In this document: one piece after another, positions 13,639 to 20,170 of the stretch
How positions within the stretch are numbered: the stretch's first letter is position 1
Layout: each line of letters begins with the position of its first letter
Virus record (IMG/VR): IMGVR_UViG_3300009169_000018
Location: 1-64,000 of that record
Source of the DNA: a virus
Reading direction: 5' to 3' (one strand)
DNA: 64,000 nucleotides
Notes under the pieces: generated by a model
Databases searched by the model: none
The model's input: the letters and a program-made list of their open reading frames with translations, nothing else
Told to the model about the DNA's origin: nothing
Translations under genes and position numbers: made by a program

Positions 13639-14181
13639 ATGGAACCGATTCAAGTGATGTACGAAGGCGACCTCGCCCCTCTGATTGAGTGGGCTGAGAA
13701 TGGCGACAGGGATCGCGACGGATTAGGCTTCGCGCCTGAACCGTTCTACTCATGGGTGCGCAATCACATGCCGCCCTACTGTCGCGGATTCGTTACGAAC
13801 ACCATCGGGTACATAACGGAGAATGGAATCTTCGACGGTGATTGGGTTAAGGGATATCCACATATCCATACCACAACGATGTTTTGGGAACCCGAGATAT
13901 ACACCATCATCACCTATCTGATCGTACCCGAAGAGGGTGGCGAATTCGCGATGGGTGGATTGGAACGGAACGATCCGTACACTTTGATTCCGGTCAAGCC
14001 GGGATTGTCCATCGGGTGTGATTCAATCACATGGCATGGAGTCAAGCAAGTACGAAAGGGAAAGCGCGTTGCGATAGTGACGGCAGGCTTTCCATCACAA
14101 GAGTACCAGAAGAAATGTCTGGCACTGAGAAACGAGAACAAAGGAAGGTTGCGCGAGAGGCTTATGCGCCCTGTTTGCTAA
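13639..14181 (+). CDS. 2OG-Fe(II)-oxygenase-like (double-stranded beta-helix) protein
   Basis: 180 aa from ATG 13639, with AAGAGG 8 bases upstream. The middle shows a jelly-roll pattern: PHIHTTTMFW, YTIITYLIVPEEGGEFAMGG, then PVKPGLSIGCDSITWHGV and a basic GKRVAIVTAG. This resembles prolyl-4-hydroxylase-type 2-oxoglutarate oxygenases, the His residues being likely iron ligands, though the first motif is HxH rather than the usual HxD. The last 13 codons lie within tRNA-Ser(GCT), and the TAA stop falls in its anticodon loop. Confidence 0.6.
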   Translation: MEPIQVMYEGDLAPLIEWAENGDRDRDGLGFAPEPFYSWVRNHMPPYCRGFVTNTIGYITENGIFDGDWVKGYPHIHTTTMFWEPEIYTIITYLIVPEEGGEFAMGGLERNDPYTLIPVKPGLSIGCDSITWHGVKQVRKGKRVAIVTAGFPSQEYQKKCLALRNENKGRLRERLMRPVC

Positions 14182-14230
14182 ACAGAGGGATGTAACAGTC
14201 ACAGAGGTTCGAATCCTCTACCTTCCGCCA
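14143..14230 (+). tRNA. tRNA-Ser(GCT), class II
   Basis: Acceptor GGAAGGT/ACCTTCC, anticodon loop TTGCTAA, long variable arm, discriminator G, CCA encoded. Overlaps the 3' end of the oxygenase-like gene by 39 bases. Confidence 0.9.
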
Positions 14231-14235
14231 AATTT

Positions 14236-14325
14236 GGAAGATTGACCGAGAGGCTTATGGTTCCCGCTTGGAAAGCGGTGAGTGGGGAAACCTACACACA
14301 GGTTCAAATCCTGTATCTTCCGCCA
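14236..14325 (+). tRNA. tRNA-Ser(GGA), class II
   Basis: Acceptor GGAAGAT/ATCTTCC, anticodon loop TTGGAAA, long variable arm, CCA encoded. Confidence 0.92.
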
Positions 14326-14330
14326 CATAT

Positions 14331-14404
14331 GGTTCTGTCGTATAGAAGCAATACACGGCATTGACATTGCTGAAAAGATGGAGCGTTACCATCCAGAACC
14401 ACCA
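14331..14404 (+). tRNA. tRNA-Val(GAC), alternative elbow
   Basis: Acceptor GGTTCTG/CAGAACC, anticodon stem CGGCA/TGCTG with loop TTGACAT. D-stem GTAT/ATAC with 7-nt loop AGAAGCA; T-loop AGCGTTA on GATGG/CCATC. CCA encoded. Confidence 0.85.
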
Positions 14405-14410
14405 ACTAAA

Positions 14411-14498
14411 GGAAGGTTGGCAGAGAGGCTAATTGCCGCTGTTTCGAAAGCAGATGGGTGTAAAAACCACACAGGTTCAAATCCTGTACCTTCCGCCA
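14411..14498 (+). tRNA. tRNA-Ser(CGA), class II
   Basis: Acceptor GGAAGGT/ACCTTCC, anticodon loop TTCGAAA, long variable arm, CCA encoded. Confidence 0.9.
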
Positions 14499-14504
14499 GA
14501 CAAT

Positions 14505-14581
14505 GCGAGTGTGATGTAACTGGCAAACGTGATCGGCTCAAACCCGATTTTTTGTGGGTTCGAATCCCACCACTCGCACCA
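14505..14581 (+). tRNA. tRNA-Leu(CAA), short variable loop
   Basis: Acceptor GCGAGTG/CACTCGC, anticodon stem ATCGG/CCGAT with loop CTCAAAC, T-rich short variable loop, A73, CCA encoded. Confidence 0.88.
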
Positions 14582-14585
14582 ATAC

Positions 14586-14662
14586 GCGCCTATGACGGAA
14601 CAGGCATACGTCTAACGTTGAGAACGTTAGTTTTGTGGGTTCGAATCCCACTAGGCGCACCA
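14586..14662 (+). tRNA. tRNA-Leu(GAG), short variable loop
   Basis: Acceptor GCGCCTA/TAGGCGC, anticodon stem TAACG/CGTTA with loop TTGAGAA, variable GTTTT, A73, CCA encoded. Confidence 0.88.
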
Positions 14663-14781
14663 AACATTGAGAGTATGGAAATTACTCAATGAAATTGGAC
14701 TAGGTGAGGATGGAACGTTGCTAGTACGTACACGGAATACCATAACTGTTTAGTCGCCGGAACCATAACCGGAACAATTTA
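14663..14781 (+). other. Spacer upstream of the RNase P RNA
   Basis: No ORF or tRNA. Contains a CCGGAACCATAACCGG hairpin (about 14757-14772) and a TTGAGAG-rich start; could be part of a longer precursor. Confidence 0.3.
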
Positions 14782-14971
14782 CTGAGTCGAGCTAACGCAG
14801 GCAACTGAGGAAGTTCGCGACTCTCGCCAAGGTCGCGTGGGAGGCTAACGCCGTCTAACCACCGTGACACAGAGAGCAACACAAACAGAACGTGGGAAAC
14901 CTTGGCTTATACGTTCGGGTTGTGGCAAAGATGAATGTTAGCATAGAACAGAATCGCGGCTACGGACTCAG
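14782..14971 (+). ncRNA. rnpB: RNase P RNA (compact)
   Basis: About 190 nt. Its ends pair as P1: CTGAGTC (14782-14788) with GACTCAG (14965-14971). In order: a CR-I-like GAGGAAGTT (14807), a P8-like GGCTAACGCC, the CR-II-like ACAGAGAGCAA (14869-14879), then AGATGAATG (14929-14937) and ACAGAATCGCGGCTA (14948-14962), which match CR-V of bacterial RNase P RNA. It is about half the E. coli length; much of the P3 and P10-P17 elaboration is absent. It would supply the catalytic RNA that trims tRNA 5' ends, working with host protein. It lies within the tRNA array. Confidence 0.8.
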
Positions 14972-15068
14972 TAATTTCAATAGCTGACCCATACGTGTCG
15001 AAAGCTCTTTAGGCAAGACTTGCGGAAGTCGAAATACGCAAGTTAGACGGTGGGTTGGCGGTACCTAT
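14972..15068 (+). other. Spacer with a 7-bp hairpin
   Basis: ACTTGCG/CGCAAGT hairpin enclosed by ACCCA/TGGGT pairing; no ORF and no recognised RNA family. Confidence 0.3.
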
Positions 15069-15145
15069 ACCCTTGTAGTTTCAACGGACAGAACACCCCG
15101 GTCCTAACGGGTCCAATGCAGGTTCGAATCCTGTCGAGGGTACCA
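15069..15145 (+). tRNA. tRNA-Arg(CCT)
   Basis: Acceptor ACCCTTG/CGAGGGT, anticodon loop GTCCTAA, CCA encoded. Confidence 0.87.
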
Positions 15146-15152
15146 CATATTC

Positions 15153-15227
15153 GCTGTCATCGTATAATGGCTATTACGGATGTTTCGTAAGCATCCTATC
15201 TCAGTTCGACTCTGAGTGACAGCACCA
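15153..15227 (+). tRNA. tRNA-Thr(CGT)
   Basis: Acceptor GCTGTCA/TGACAGC, anticodon stem GATGT/GCATC with loop TTCGTAA, CCA encoded. Confidence 0.9.
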
Positions 15228-15231
15228 GTTT

Positions 15232-15319
15232 GGAAGACTAACTCAACAAGGTTGGGACTCGCCTTGAAAGCGATGGGATGCCTAACGGCATTGGGGCGCG
15301 ATACCTCAGTCTTCCGCCA
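15232..15319 (+). tRNA. tRNA-Ser(TGA), class II, odd T-loop
   Basis: Acceptor GGAAGAC/GTCTTCC, anticodon loop CTTGAAA, long variable arm. The T-loop is CGCGATA on TGGGG/CCTCA rather than TTCRANN. CCA encoded. Confidence 0.85.
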
Positions 15320-15325
15320 AGTTAG

Positions 15326-15386
15326 GGGAAACTTTCAGCAAATCAAACAAACTTTACCTGTAATAAAGCAAAAGCGTTTCCCGCCA
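15326..15386 (+). other. Armless tRNA-like element (61 nt)
   Basis: Perfect acceptor-like GGGAAAC/GTTTCCC then G-CCA, and a CTTTA/TAAAG hairpin with 7-base loop CCTGTAA. No D-arm or T-arm can be formed. It could be a minimal tRNA-like RNA or a remnant. Confidence 0.35.
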
Positions 15387-15430
15387 AATTAGAAAGCGTA
15401 CAGCAAACCAAAATTCTCTACGAAAGACCT

Positions 15431-15495
15431 AGACCGGTTCGACTCCGGAATGCTCCACCAATGCGAAGGGGCTTTAGTGTAACGGCAGCACATGA
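15431..15495 (+). pseudogene. tRNA halves in swapped order (3' half then 5' half)
   Basis: 15431-15460 is a T-arm (CCGG-TTCGACT-CCGG) plus ATGCTCC-A-CCA. 15467-15491 is a 5' half: GGGGCTT, then D-arm GTGT-AACGGCA-GCAC. The two acceptor strands pair 6 of 7 in swapped order. No matching anticodon stem was found, so a rearranged remnant is likelier than a working permuted tRNA. Confidence 0.4.
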
Positions 15496-15515
15496 AAAAA
15501 CGCTTTCTGTCTTTC

Positions 15516-15522
15516 CTAAATA
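15516..15522 (+). promoter_or_regulatory. Late promoter box CTAAATA
   Basis: CTAAATA 39 bases before ATG 15555 with GAGGG between. It supports ATG 15555 over the earlier in-frame ATG at 15492. Confidence 0.6.
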
Positions 15523-15554
15523 GCCCTATAGTTTCGACTTTGAGGGCTATCCCA

Positions 15555-15872
15555 ATGACCACAAAATTCTCTCCCATGACCATCCTAGGGTCTGTCATGT
15601 CGCTCGCGGCATTCGCAAGCCTTGTGATCGGGTTCAATTCCTACTTCATGCCCCGCGCCGAAGCCGACGAAATCATCGGTAAGGTGACACGGCAGCAACA
15701 GGTAGACCGCGTGGAGACTGACCTCACCGTGATCGAACTGGAAATGAAGTTTCTAGAAGAGACTCTGGAAGACGATCCGGACAACGCGAAGGCGCGGAAG
15801 CGTCTGGAATATCTAGAGAAGCGTCTTCTGGTTCTGGAAGAGTACCAGTTAGAGCTACAGAGCGGCGACTAA
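15555..15872 (+). CDS. Membrane-anchored coiled-coil protein (105 aa)
   Basis: Start chosen from GAGGG at 15542-15546 and the CTAAATA box at 15516. One transmembrane helix (ILGSVMSLAAFASLVIGF) near the N terminus is followed by a long charged helix (RVETDLTVIELEMKFLEETL...RLEYLEKRLLVLEEYQLEL) predicted to form a coiled coil. The topology suits a structural or membrane-tethering role made late. Not recognised. Confidence 0.65.
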   Translation: MTTKFSPMTILGSVMSLAAFASLVIGFNSYFMPRAEADEIIGKVTRQQQVDRVETDLTVIELEMKFLEETLEDDPDNAKARKRLEYLEKRLLVLEEYQLELQSGD

Positions 15873-15875
15873 ATA
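15869..15875 (+). promoter_or_regulatory. Late promoter box CTAAATA
   Basis: 48 bases before ATG 15917, overlapping the preceding stop; AAAGGA lies between. Confidence 0.6.
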
Positions 15876-15916
15876 CTACACTGATATCAATCTAATTGCC
15901 AAAGGATCCAACCACC

Positions 15917-17032
15917 ATGCTACGCTTCAAAGAACACCTGATTGAGAAAGAGATTTCGGAGTATGCCTACACGTTTGAGGATTTCGTCGCCCTAGGCGAG
16001 CAGTCCTTGGATGAAATGAAGCTGACCGATATTCCTGTCAAGGTTGAGGGTCCGAAGGCTAATCGCGAAGCAACCCCGGCTCATGGCGTTCCTACCGAGA
16101 AGCAGAAGGGTGGCAACCACTGGCAGAAGCTCCGCAAGGGTGCTGCGTCTTACTTCTCTAAGTCTCCCGAAGAGCAGAAGAAAGCTCATGAGGAAGCGCA
16201 TAAGGTTCTAGGTCACACGGCTCTAATGGGTGACGAAGCATCTAACCCGAAGCTAGCCAAGAGCGGTAAGACGATGCCTGAGTTCCGTACTAAGGGACTC
16301 ACCCTAGCACCGTCCACCCATTCCGGCATCGACGTATGCCCTAACGCATCCTCTGAGTGTAAGGCAAGCTGCCTAGGCTCCGAAGCCGGTCGCGCACACA
16401 TGGCAAAGGATGCGCGAGTCAAGCGTACCCACAAGTTGTTTGACCATCCAGAACACTTCTACGCCAAGCTCGACCATGAGATTTCCTCTGCGAAGAGCGC
16501 GGCACACAAGGCAGGGCAGAAGCTAGCCGTAAGACTGAACGTGGCTTCCGACGTTCCGCATGAGCATCTTGCTCGCGGTCTGTTCGACAAGCACAAGGAC
16601 GTTCACTTCTACGACTATACGAAGATCACCGGTCGCGCCAATCACGCGAAGAAGCCTGACAACTATCACCTGACGCTATCCTCGACGGGATTGAACCACA
16701 AGGAAAGCAACTGGTCGCACGTTCGGAAGCATTTGGACAAGGGTGGTGTGGCAGCAATGGCATTCCACATCAATGCGAAGAGCCACGCAGGAAAGGCAAC
16801 AGCCCTACCGTCGCATGTGCATGATGAAGAGACAGGAAAGAAGTATCGCGTGATTGATGGTGACGAACACGATCATCGTCACTTGGACAAAGCCTACCAT
16901 GGCATCGGAGAACACGAAGGCGTGATTGCCGGTCTTAAGTTTAAGGGCGGCGAAGGTAACATGGAGAAGGCAGGCAACTTTGCGGTGAAGCATGAAGGCG
17001 GCATTGCGGTTGCGAAGAAAGGGCAGAACTAA
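15917..17032 (+). CDS. GP88-like protein with capsid-targeting-like N terminus
   Basis: 371 aa from ATG 15917 (AAAGGA upstream). The core has a CPNASSECKASCLGSEAGR cysteine pattern, a distant VRLNVASD and several conserved His/Asp segments. This matches the phage GP88 family (first named from mycobacteriophage), of unknown biochemical role and possibly metal- or Fe-S-binding. The N terminus MLRFKEHLIEKE resembles the MKTYQEFIxE capsid-targeting peptide of T4 internal proteins; two other proteins here share it. With the late promoter, packaging in the virion is a reasonable inference. Confidence 0.65.
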   Translation: MLRFKEHLIEKEISEYAYTFEDFVALGEQSLDEMKLTDIPVKVEGPKANREATPAHGVPTEKQKGGNHWQKLRKGAASYFSKSPEEQKKAHEEAHKVLGHTALMGDEASNPKLAKSGKTMPEFRTKGLTLAPSTHSGIDVCPNASSECKASCLGSEAGRAHMAKDARVKRTHKLFDHPEHFYAKLDHEISSAKSAAHKAGQKLAVRLNVASDVPHEHLARGLFDKHKDVHFYDYTKITGRANHAKKPDNYHLTLSSTGLNHKESNWSHVRKHLDKGGVAAMAFHINAKSHAGKATALPSHVHDEETGKKYRVIDGDEHDHRHLDKAYHGIGEHEGVIAGLKFKGGEGNMEKAGNFAVKHEGGIAVAKKGQN

Positions 17033-17044
17033 GTCAAATTAGTC

Positions 17045-17073
17045 TTGCCATCCGGGGCAGGACATGATATAAT
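17045..17073 (+). promoter_or_regulatory. Sigma70-like promoter
   Basis: -35 TTGCCA, 17-base spacer, -10 TATAAT (17068-17073), preceded by AAATTAGTC as at other class B promoters. Drives the HNH gene. Confidence 0.65.
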
Positions 17074-17107
17074 GATCTTGCTTCTAATATGAAGAAGAGT
17101 AAGTGTT

Positions 17108-17686
17108 ATGACGGCTACAGCAGTTCAAATTCTAATCGCAGACAGCGCAGGCAACCCTAAAGATTGGGTTACGCTCGACTATGCATCCCATTACCTCGCA
17201 TCCGATAAGGTTGTGTGGCAAGCCGGTTCGGTTGTCAAGACCTATCGCGGCGGTTTCAACCATGTGACCGGACTGCGTTCGACTCTGGACATTCACTCCA
17301 TTCTCGGTATCTCCGGTAAGTTGCTAGGCGACAAGTTCTTCACCAGAACGACCGTCTACACGGATCGTGAGATTCTGTACGCTCGCGACAGATACCTCTG
17401 TGCGTACTGCGGCGACGAGTTCAATGCTTACAAGCTAACCATTGACCACGTTCATCCTCAGTCTCGCGGTGGTAAGAACGTCTGGCAGAACTGCGTCACC
17501 GCATGTAAGACTTGTAACCACAAGAAGGGTGACAAGACTCCGGAAGAGGCAAAGATGCCATTGCTCTATGTGCCATACGCGCCAAACATGTTCGAAAAGA
17601 TGATTCTAAAGAATCGCAACATCCTTTCGGATCAGATGGACTTCCTCAAGGCGCGGGTTCCTAAGACTTCCAGAGTCTTCCTGTAA
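17108..17686 (+). CDS. HNH endonuclease
   Basis: 192 aa. The C-terminal half has CAYCGDEF...LTIDHVHPQSRGGKNVWQNCVTACKTCNHKKGDK: two CxxC zinc ligand pairs around a DHVxP...N...H-type HNH core. It cleaves DNA with a single metal at the beta-beta-alpha site. The first 90 residues are unrelated beta-rich sequence. Free-standing, with its own promoter, so a homing-type nuclease or a phage competition nuclease. Confidence 0.85.
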   Translation: MTATAVQILIADSAGNPKDWVTLDYASHYLASDKVVWQAGSVVKTYRGGFNHVTGLRSTLDIHSILGISGKLLGDKFFTRTTVYTDREILYARDRYLCAYCGDEFNAYKLTIDHVHPQSRGGKNVWQNCVTACKTCNHKKGDKTPEEAKMPLLYVPYAPNMFEKMILKNRNILSDQMDFLKARVPKTSRVFL

Positions 17687-17701
17687 GCCGTTCGGCAGGC
17701 T

Positions 17702-17716
17702 CCCTAGGCTACCCTA
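17702..17716. repeat. Intergenic repeat, inverted partial copy
   Basis: 15 bases matching the reverse complement of the element at 6823 and 25701, again between an operon end and a class A promoter. Confidence 0.6.
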
Positions 17717-17770
17717 CCGGTGCCTAGGTGCGCCTCACCAGAGGCTTCCTAGAGCGTTCTAGGGCATATC

Positions 17771-17831
17771 GTAAGTCATTGATTTGTAAGGGGTTGGGAA
17801 GGTTGACTTCCCGCCCCTTTTTGCTTATAAT
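17771..17831 (+). promoter_or_regulatory. Class A promoter overlapping a terminator-like hairpin
   Basis: Box GTAAGTCATTGATTT at 17771, -35 TTGACT at 17803-17808 (32 bp later), 17-base spacer, -10 TATAAT at 17826-17831. GGGAAG/CTTCCC plus GGGG/CCCC followed by Ts (17790-17821) forms a hairpin whose loop and 3' arm hold the -35. Confidence 0.75.
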
Positions 17832-17837
17832 GGTTGT

Positions 17838-18194
17838 ATGACTGATCATCACACTCCATTCTGGATTGAAGGGCTGTACGTTCTCAACGAGGGCGAGCTT
17901 GCCCGTCAGACTCTTACCGAGACTCGCATCTATCGCGGCAACGATCCGCGATGCGTAATTCTCGGCGGCGATGCCTATTGGCAGTGGAGCGAGTTCGGTC
18001 CCTACAGAAACCACAATCAGGGTTTTTGTTGGACTCAGGCTCTTCACGATGGACTTGAGGGTTGGCATTCGACCATCTTCCATGCGGACGAGAATCCCCG
18101 ATTCTGTGTGCATCCGCAGCATCCCGACTATGCGCACGTTGCGCGGATTTGGGATTTGGTCAACGCGAACGTGTTCGTTCCGAAGGATTGGTAA
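17838..18194 (+). CDS. Hypothetical protein (118 aa)
   Basis: First gene after a class A promoter. Tryptophan- and histidine-rich (FWIEGLYVLNEGE, DAYWQWSEF, HPQHPDYAHVARIWD). No family recognised. It precedes the RNA-repair genes in the same operon. Confidence 0.6.
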   Translation: MTDHHTPFWIEGLYVLNEGELARQTLTETRIYRGNDPRCVILGGDAYWQWSEFGPYRNHNQGFCWTQALHDGLEGWHSTIFHADENPRFCVHPQHPDYAHVARIWDLVNANVFVPKDW

Positions 18195-18198
18195 GATT

Positions 18199-18651
18199 AT
18201 GGCTATCCTATATATTGTGAGGGGCGTGTCCGGTTCGGGCAAGTCTACTCTGGCTCGCGAAATGGCATCTAAGCTTGGCTTGGAACACTATGAAGCGGAC
18301 CAGTGGTTTGAGCGGGATGGAGTCTACAACTTCGATCCTCGCGAACTACAGAATGCGCACGCGGCTTGCTTGGAAAATGCAATGTACGCTATGCGACATT
18401 TGGGCGGGTGTATCGTGTCCAACACGTTCACTCGCCTTTGGGAGATGCGAAACTATCTCGACTTTGCCGCAGAACTCGGCTGTCAGATTCGCATCATAAC
18501 GTGCCGTGGGCAGTATCAGAATACGCACGGCTTGAGTGACAAGGACGTTGAAAAGCAGCGTGCGCGTTTCCAGAGCAATCTACAGATTGCCAAGGAATTG
18601 CAGTATGATCGGCAACGGTTCGGAATGATCGTCTTTTCGAACCATGGATAA
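18199..18651 (+). CDS. P-loop kinase (AAA_33/polynucleotide-kinase-like)
   Basis: 150 aa. Walker A GVSGSGKST at residues 9-17, then EADQWF and the AHAACLENAMYAM helix typical of N4BP2-like/T4 Pnkp-type kinase domains. It is the kinase domain only, with no attached phosphatase. Likely 5'-OH polynucleotide kinase: it transfers the ATP gamma-phosphate to an RNA 5' end. It overlaps the RNA ligase start and is followed by a phosphoesterase, which points to a tRNA-repair role. Confidence 0.7.
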   Translation: MAILYIVRGVSGSGKSTLAREMASKLGLEHYEADQWFERDGVYNFDPRELQNAHAACLENAMYAMRHLGGCIVSNTFTRLWEMRNYLDFAAELGCQIRIITCRGQYQNTHGLSDKDVEKQRARFQSNLQIAKELQYDRQRFGMIVFSNHG

Positions 18652-19540
18652 TGAAATGCACTTAGTTGATAGACAGTTGCGTGAGTTTGCTGAGTCCCAT
18701 CCGGACTTAGTTTCCGTTCGCATGTCAGTTCGCCATCCGCGTCTGCGAGTGGTGAAGTACAAGCCGAAGGTTTTCTACAAGGCACTCTGGACTCCTGAGT
18801 TGTGCGAAATGCGCGGCTTAGTTGTGGACGAGGATTGGAACGTCATCGTGCGCCCTTTCCGCAAGATCTTCAACCGCTTCGAATCCGGTACCGATTTCCC
18901 GTTGGATGCCGAAGTTGCGGCTGCGCGTAAGGTCAACGGCTTCATGGCAGCGTTGACGATGGATGATGAATACGGCTTGATTGTTTCGACAACGGGTTCG
19001 TTGGATTCGCCATTCGTTACCATGGCTGAGAAGTATCTGCTGCCGTTGAAGGATTCCGGTCTGATCAACGGTGTTACGTATCTCTTCGAAATCGTGGATC
19101 CAGAGGATCCGCACATTGTCGAAGAGAAGGTTGGCGCATACCTGATTGGTGCGCGTGCGGTCTGTTCAAAGATCACGCTCCTAGAGTGTGACCTAGACGA
19201 GATTGCAAAGGGAATGGGTGTGTTGCGTCCGGAATGGAAGCGTGCATCGTTTCGCGAGATAGTCGAAGAGACTAAGACTTGCAAGCATGAGGGATTCGTT
19301 TGCTACAACGTAGAGAACGGACATGCTCTTAAGATCAAGTCTCCATACTATCTGGTTAAGAAGTTCTTCGCTCGCGTGCGTGCGGAGAAGCTAACGGCAG
19401 ATTGGCTACAGGCTAATCGCCACAACTTTGATGAAGAGTTTTACGGATTGATTGACTATATCTCGGACAACCGGGATCAGTTCACCACAATGGATCAAGA
19501 GGGGCGCAAGTCCTTCATCGAACACTTTTTGTCGTTATGA
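18644..19540 (+). CDS. T4 Rnl1-like RNA ligase
   Basis: 298 aa. Motif I KVNGF (the lysine that takes AMP), MRGLVVDEDWNVIVRPFRKIFNRFE upstream as in Rnl1, motif IV EGFVCYN and motif V LKIKSPYY. It joins RNA 3'-OH to 5'-phosphate ends using ATP. It lacks much of the T4 Rnl1 C-terminal tRNA-specific domain by length (T4 374 aa). It overlaps the kinase before and the phosphoesterase after. In T4, Pnkp plus Rnl1 restore tRNA cut by host anticodon nuclease; the same role is inferred. Confidence 0.85.
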   Translation: MDNEMHLVDRQLREFAESHPDLVSVRMSVRHPRLRVVKYKPKVFYKALWTPELCEMRGLVVDEDWNVIVRPFRKIFNRFESGTDFPLDAEVAAARKVNGFMAALTMDDEYGLIVSTTGSLDSPFVTMAEKYLLPLKDSGLINGVTYLFEIVDPEDPHIVEEKVGAYLIGARAVCSKITLLECDLDEIAKGMGVLRPEWKRASFREIVEETKTCKHEGFVCYNVENGHALKIKSPYYLVKKFFARVRAEKLTADWLQANRHNFDEEFYGLIDYISDNRDQFTTMDQEGRKSFIEHFLSL

Positions 19541-20169
19541 CTGAACATTTAGGTATATGGATCGGGCAGAATGTGGTGTCTGTCCGCTTCCCTGAGAGAG
19601 AAAGAAAAGTGGAAAAGATTTGGTTTACTTCCGATACTCATTTCGGACACAAGAACATTTTGAAGTTTTGCCCTAACTCCCGTCCTGTGAAGGACGTTGA
19701 AGAGCATGATGAACGATTGATTCGCAACTGGCAAGAGCAAGTTGCGCCGCATGATCGCGTCTATCACTTGGGCGACTTTTTCTTCTGCAACGGCGACCGA
19801 GCGCGTAAGATCCTCGACCGTCTGCCGGGACAGATTCACTTCATTCACGGCAACCACGATAAGGTGATTTCGTCTAACCACGATATCCGCTCGCGGTTCG
19901 TTTCCGTGTCCGACTACAAGGAACTGCGGATTGACGAAATCAAGGTCTGCCTGTTCCACTTCCCGATTTACGAGTGGCATCATATCCACTACGGATCGTT
20001 CCATCTGTACGGTCACGTTCACGGCTCCGTACAGGTACCGGGTCGCGCAATGGACGTAGGCGTGGATACCCGTCCCGGTGGAGACATGAAGCTTTGGTCT
20101 TGGCAAGAGGTCAAGGCAAAGCTATCGGCGCGTGAGGTTCGCACTCACCACAACAACGTGAGAATGTAA
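19537..20169 (+). CDS. Calcineurin-like metallophosphoesterase
   Basis: 210 aa with all signature motifs: SDTHFGHKNI, GDFFF, GNHD, and GHVHG. The start may be internal at the strand IWFTSDTH, since the first 25 residues are not conserved. These two-metal enzymes remove phosphates or open 2',3'-cyclic phosphates. Placed directly after kinase and ligase, it could supply the 3'-end healing step of RNA repair, because the kinase has no phosphatase domain. Substrate unproven. Confidence 0.85.
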   Translation: MTEHLGIWIGQNVVSVRFPERERKVEKIWFTSDTHFGHKNILKFCPNSRPVKDVEEHDERLIRNWQEQVAPHDRVYHLGDFFFCNGDRARKILDRLPGQIHFIHGNHDKVISSNHDIRSRFVSVSDYKELRIDEIKVCLFHFPIYEWHHIHYGSFHLYGHVHGSVQVPGRAMDVGVDTRPGGDMKLWSWQEVKAKLSAREVRTHHNNVRM

Positions 20170-20170
20170 C

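Noticed and set aside
14282-14692. Open frame of 136 codons in the tRNA array
   Set aside because: Covers five tRNA genes; the recurring GSNP/ESHP-type peptides come from repeated T-arm sequences.
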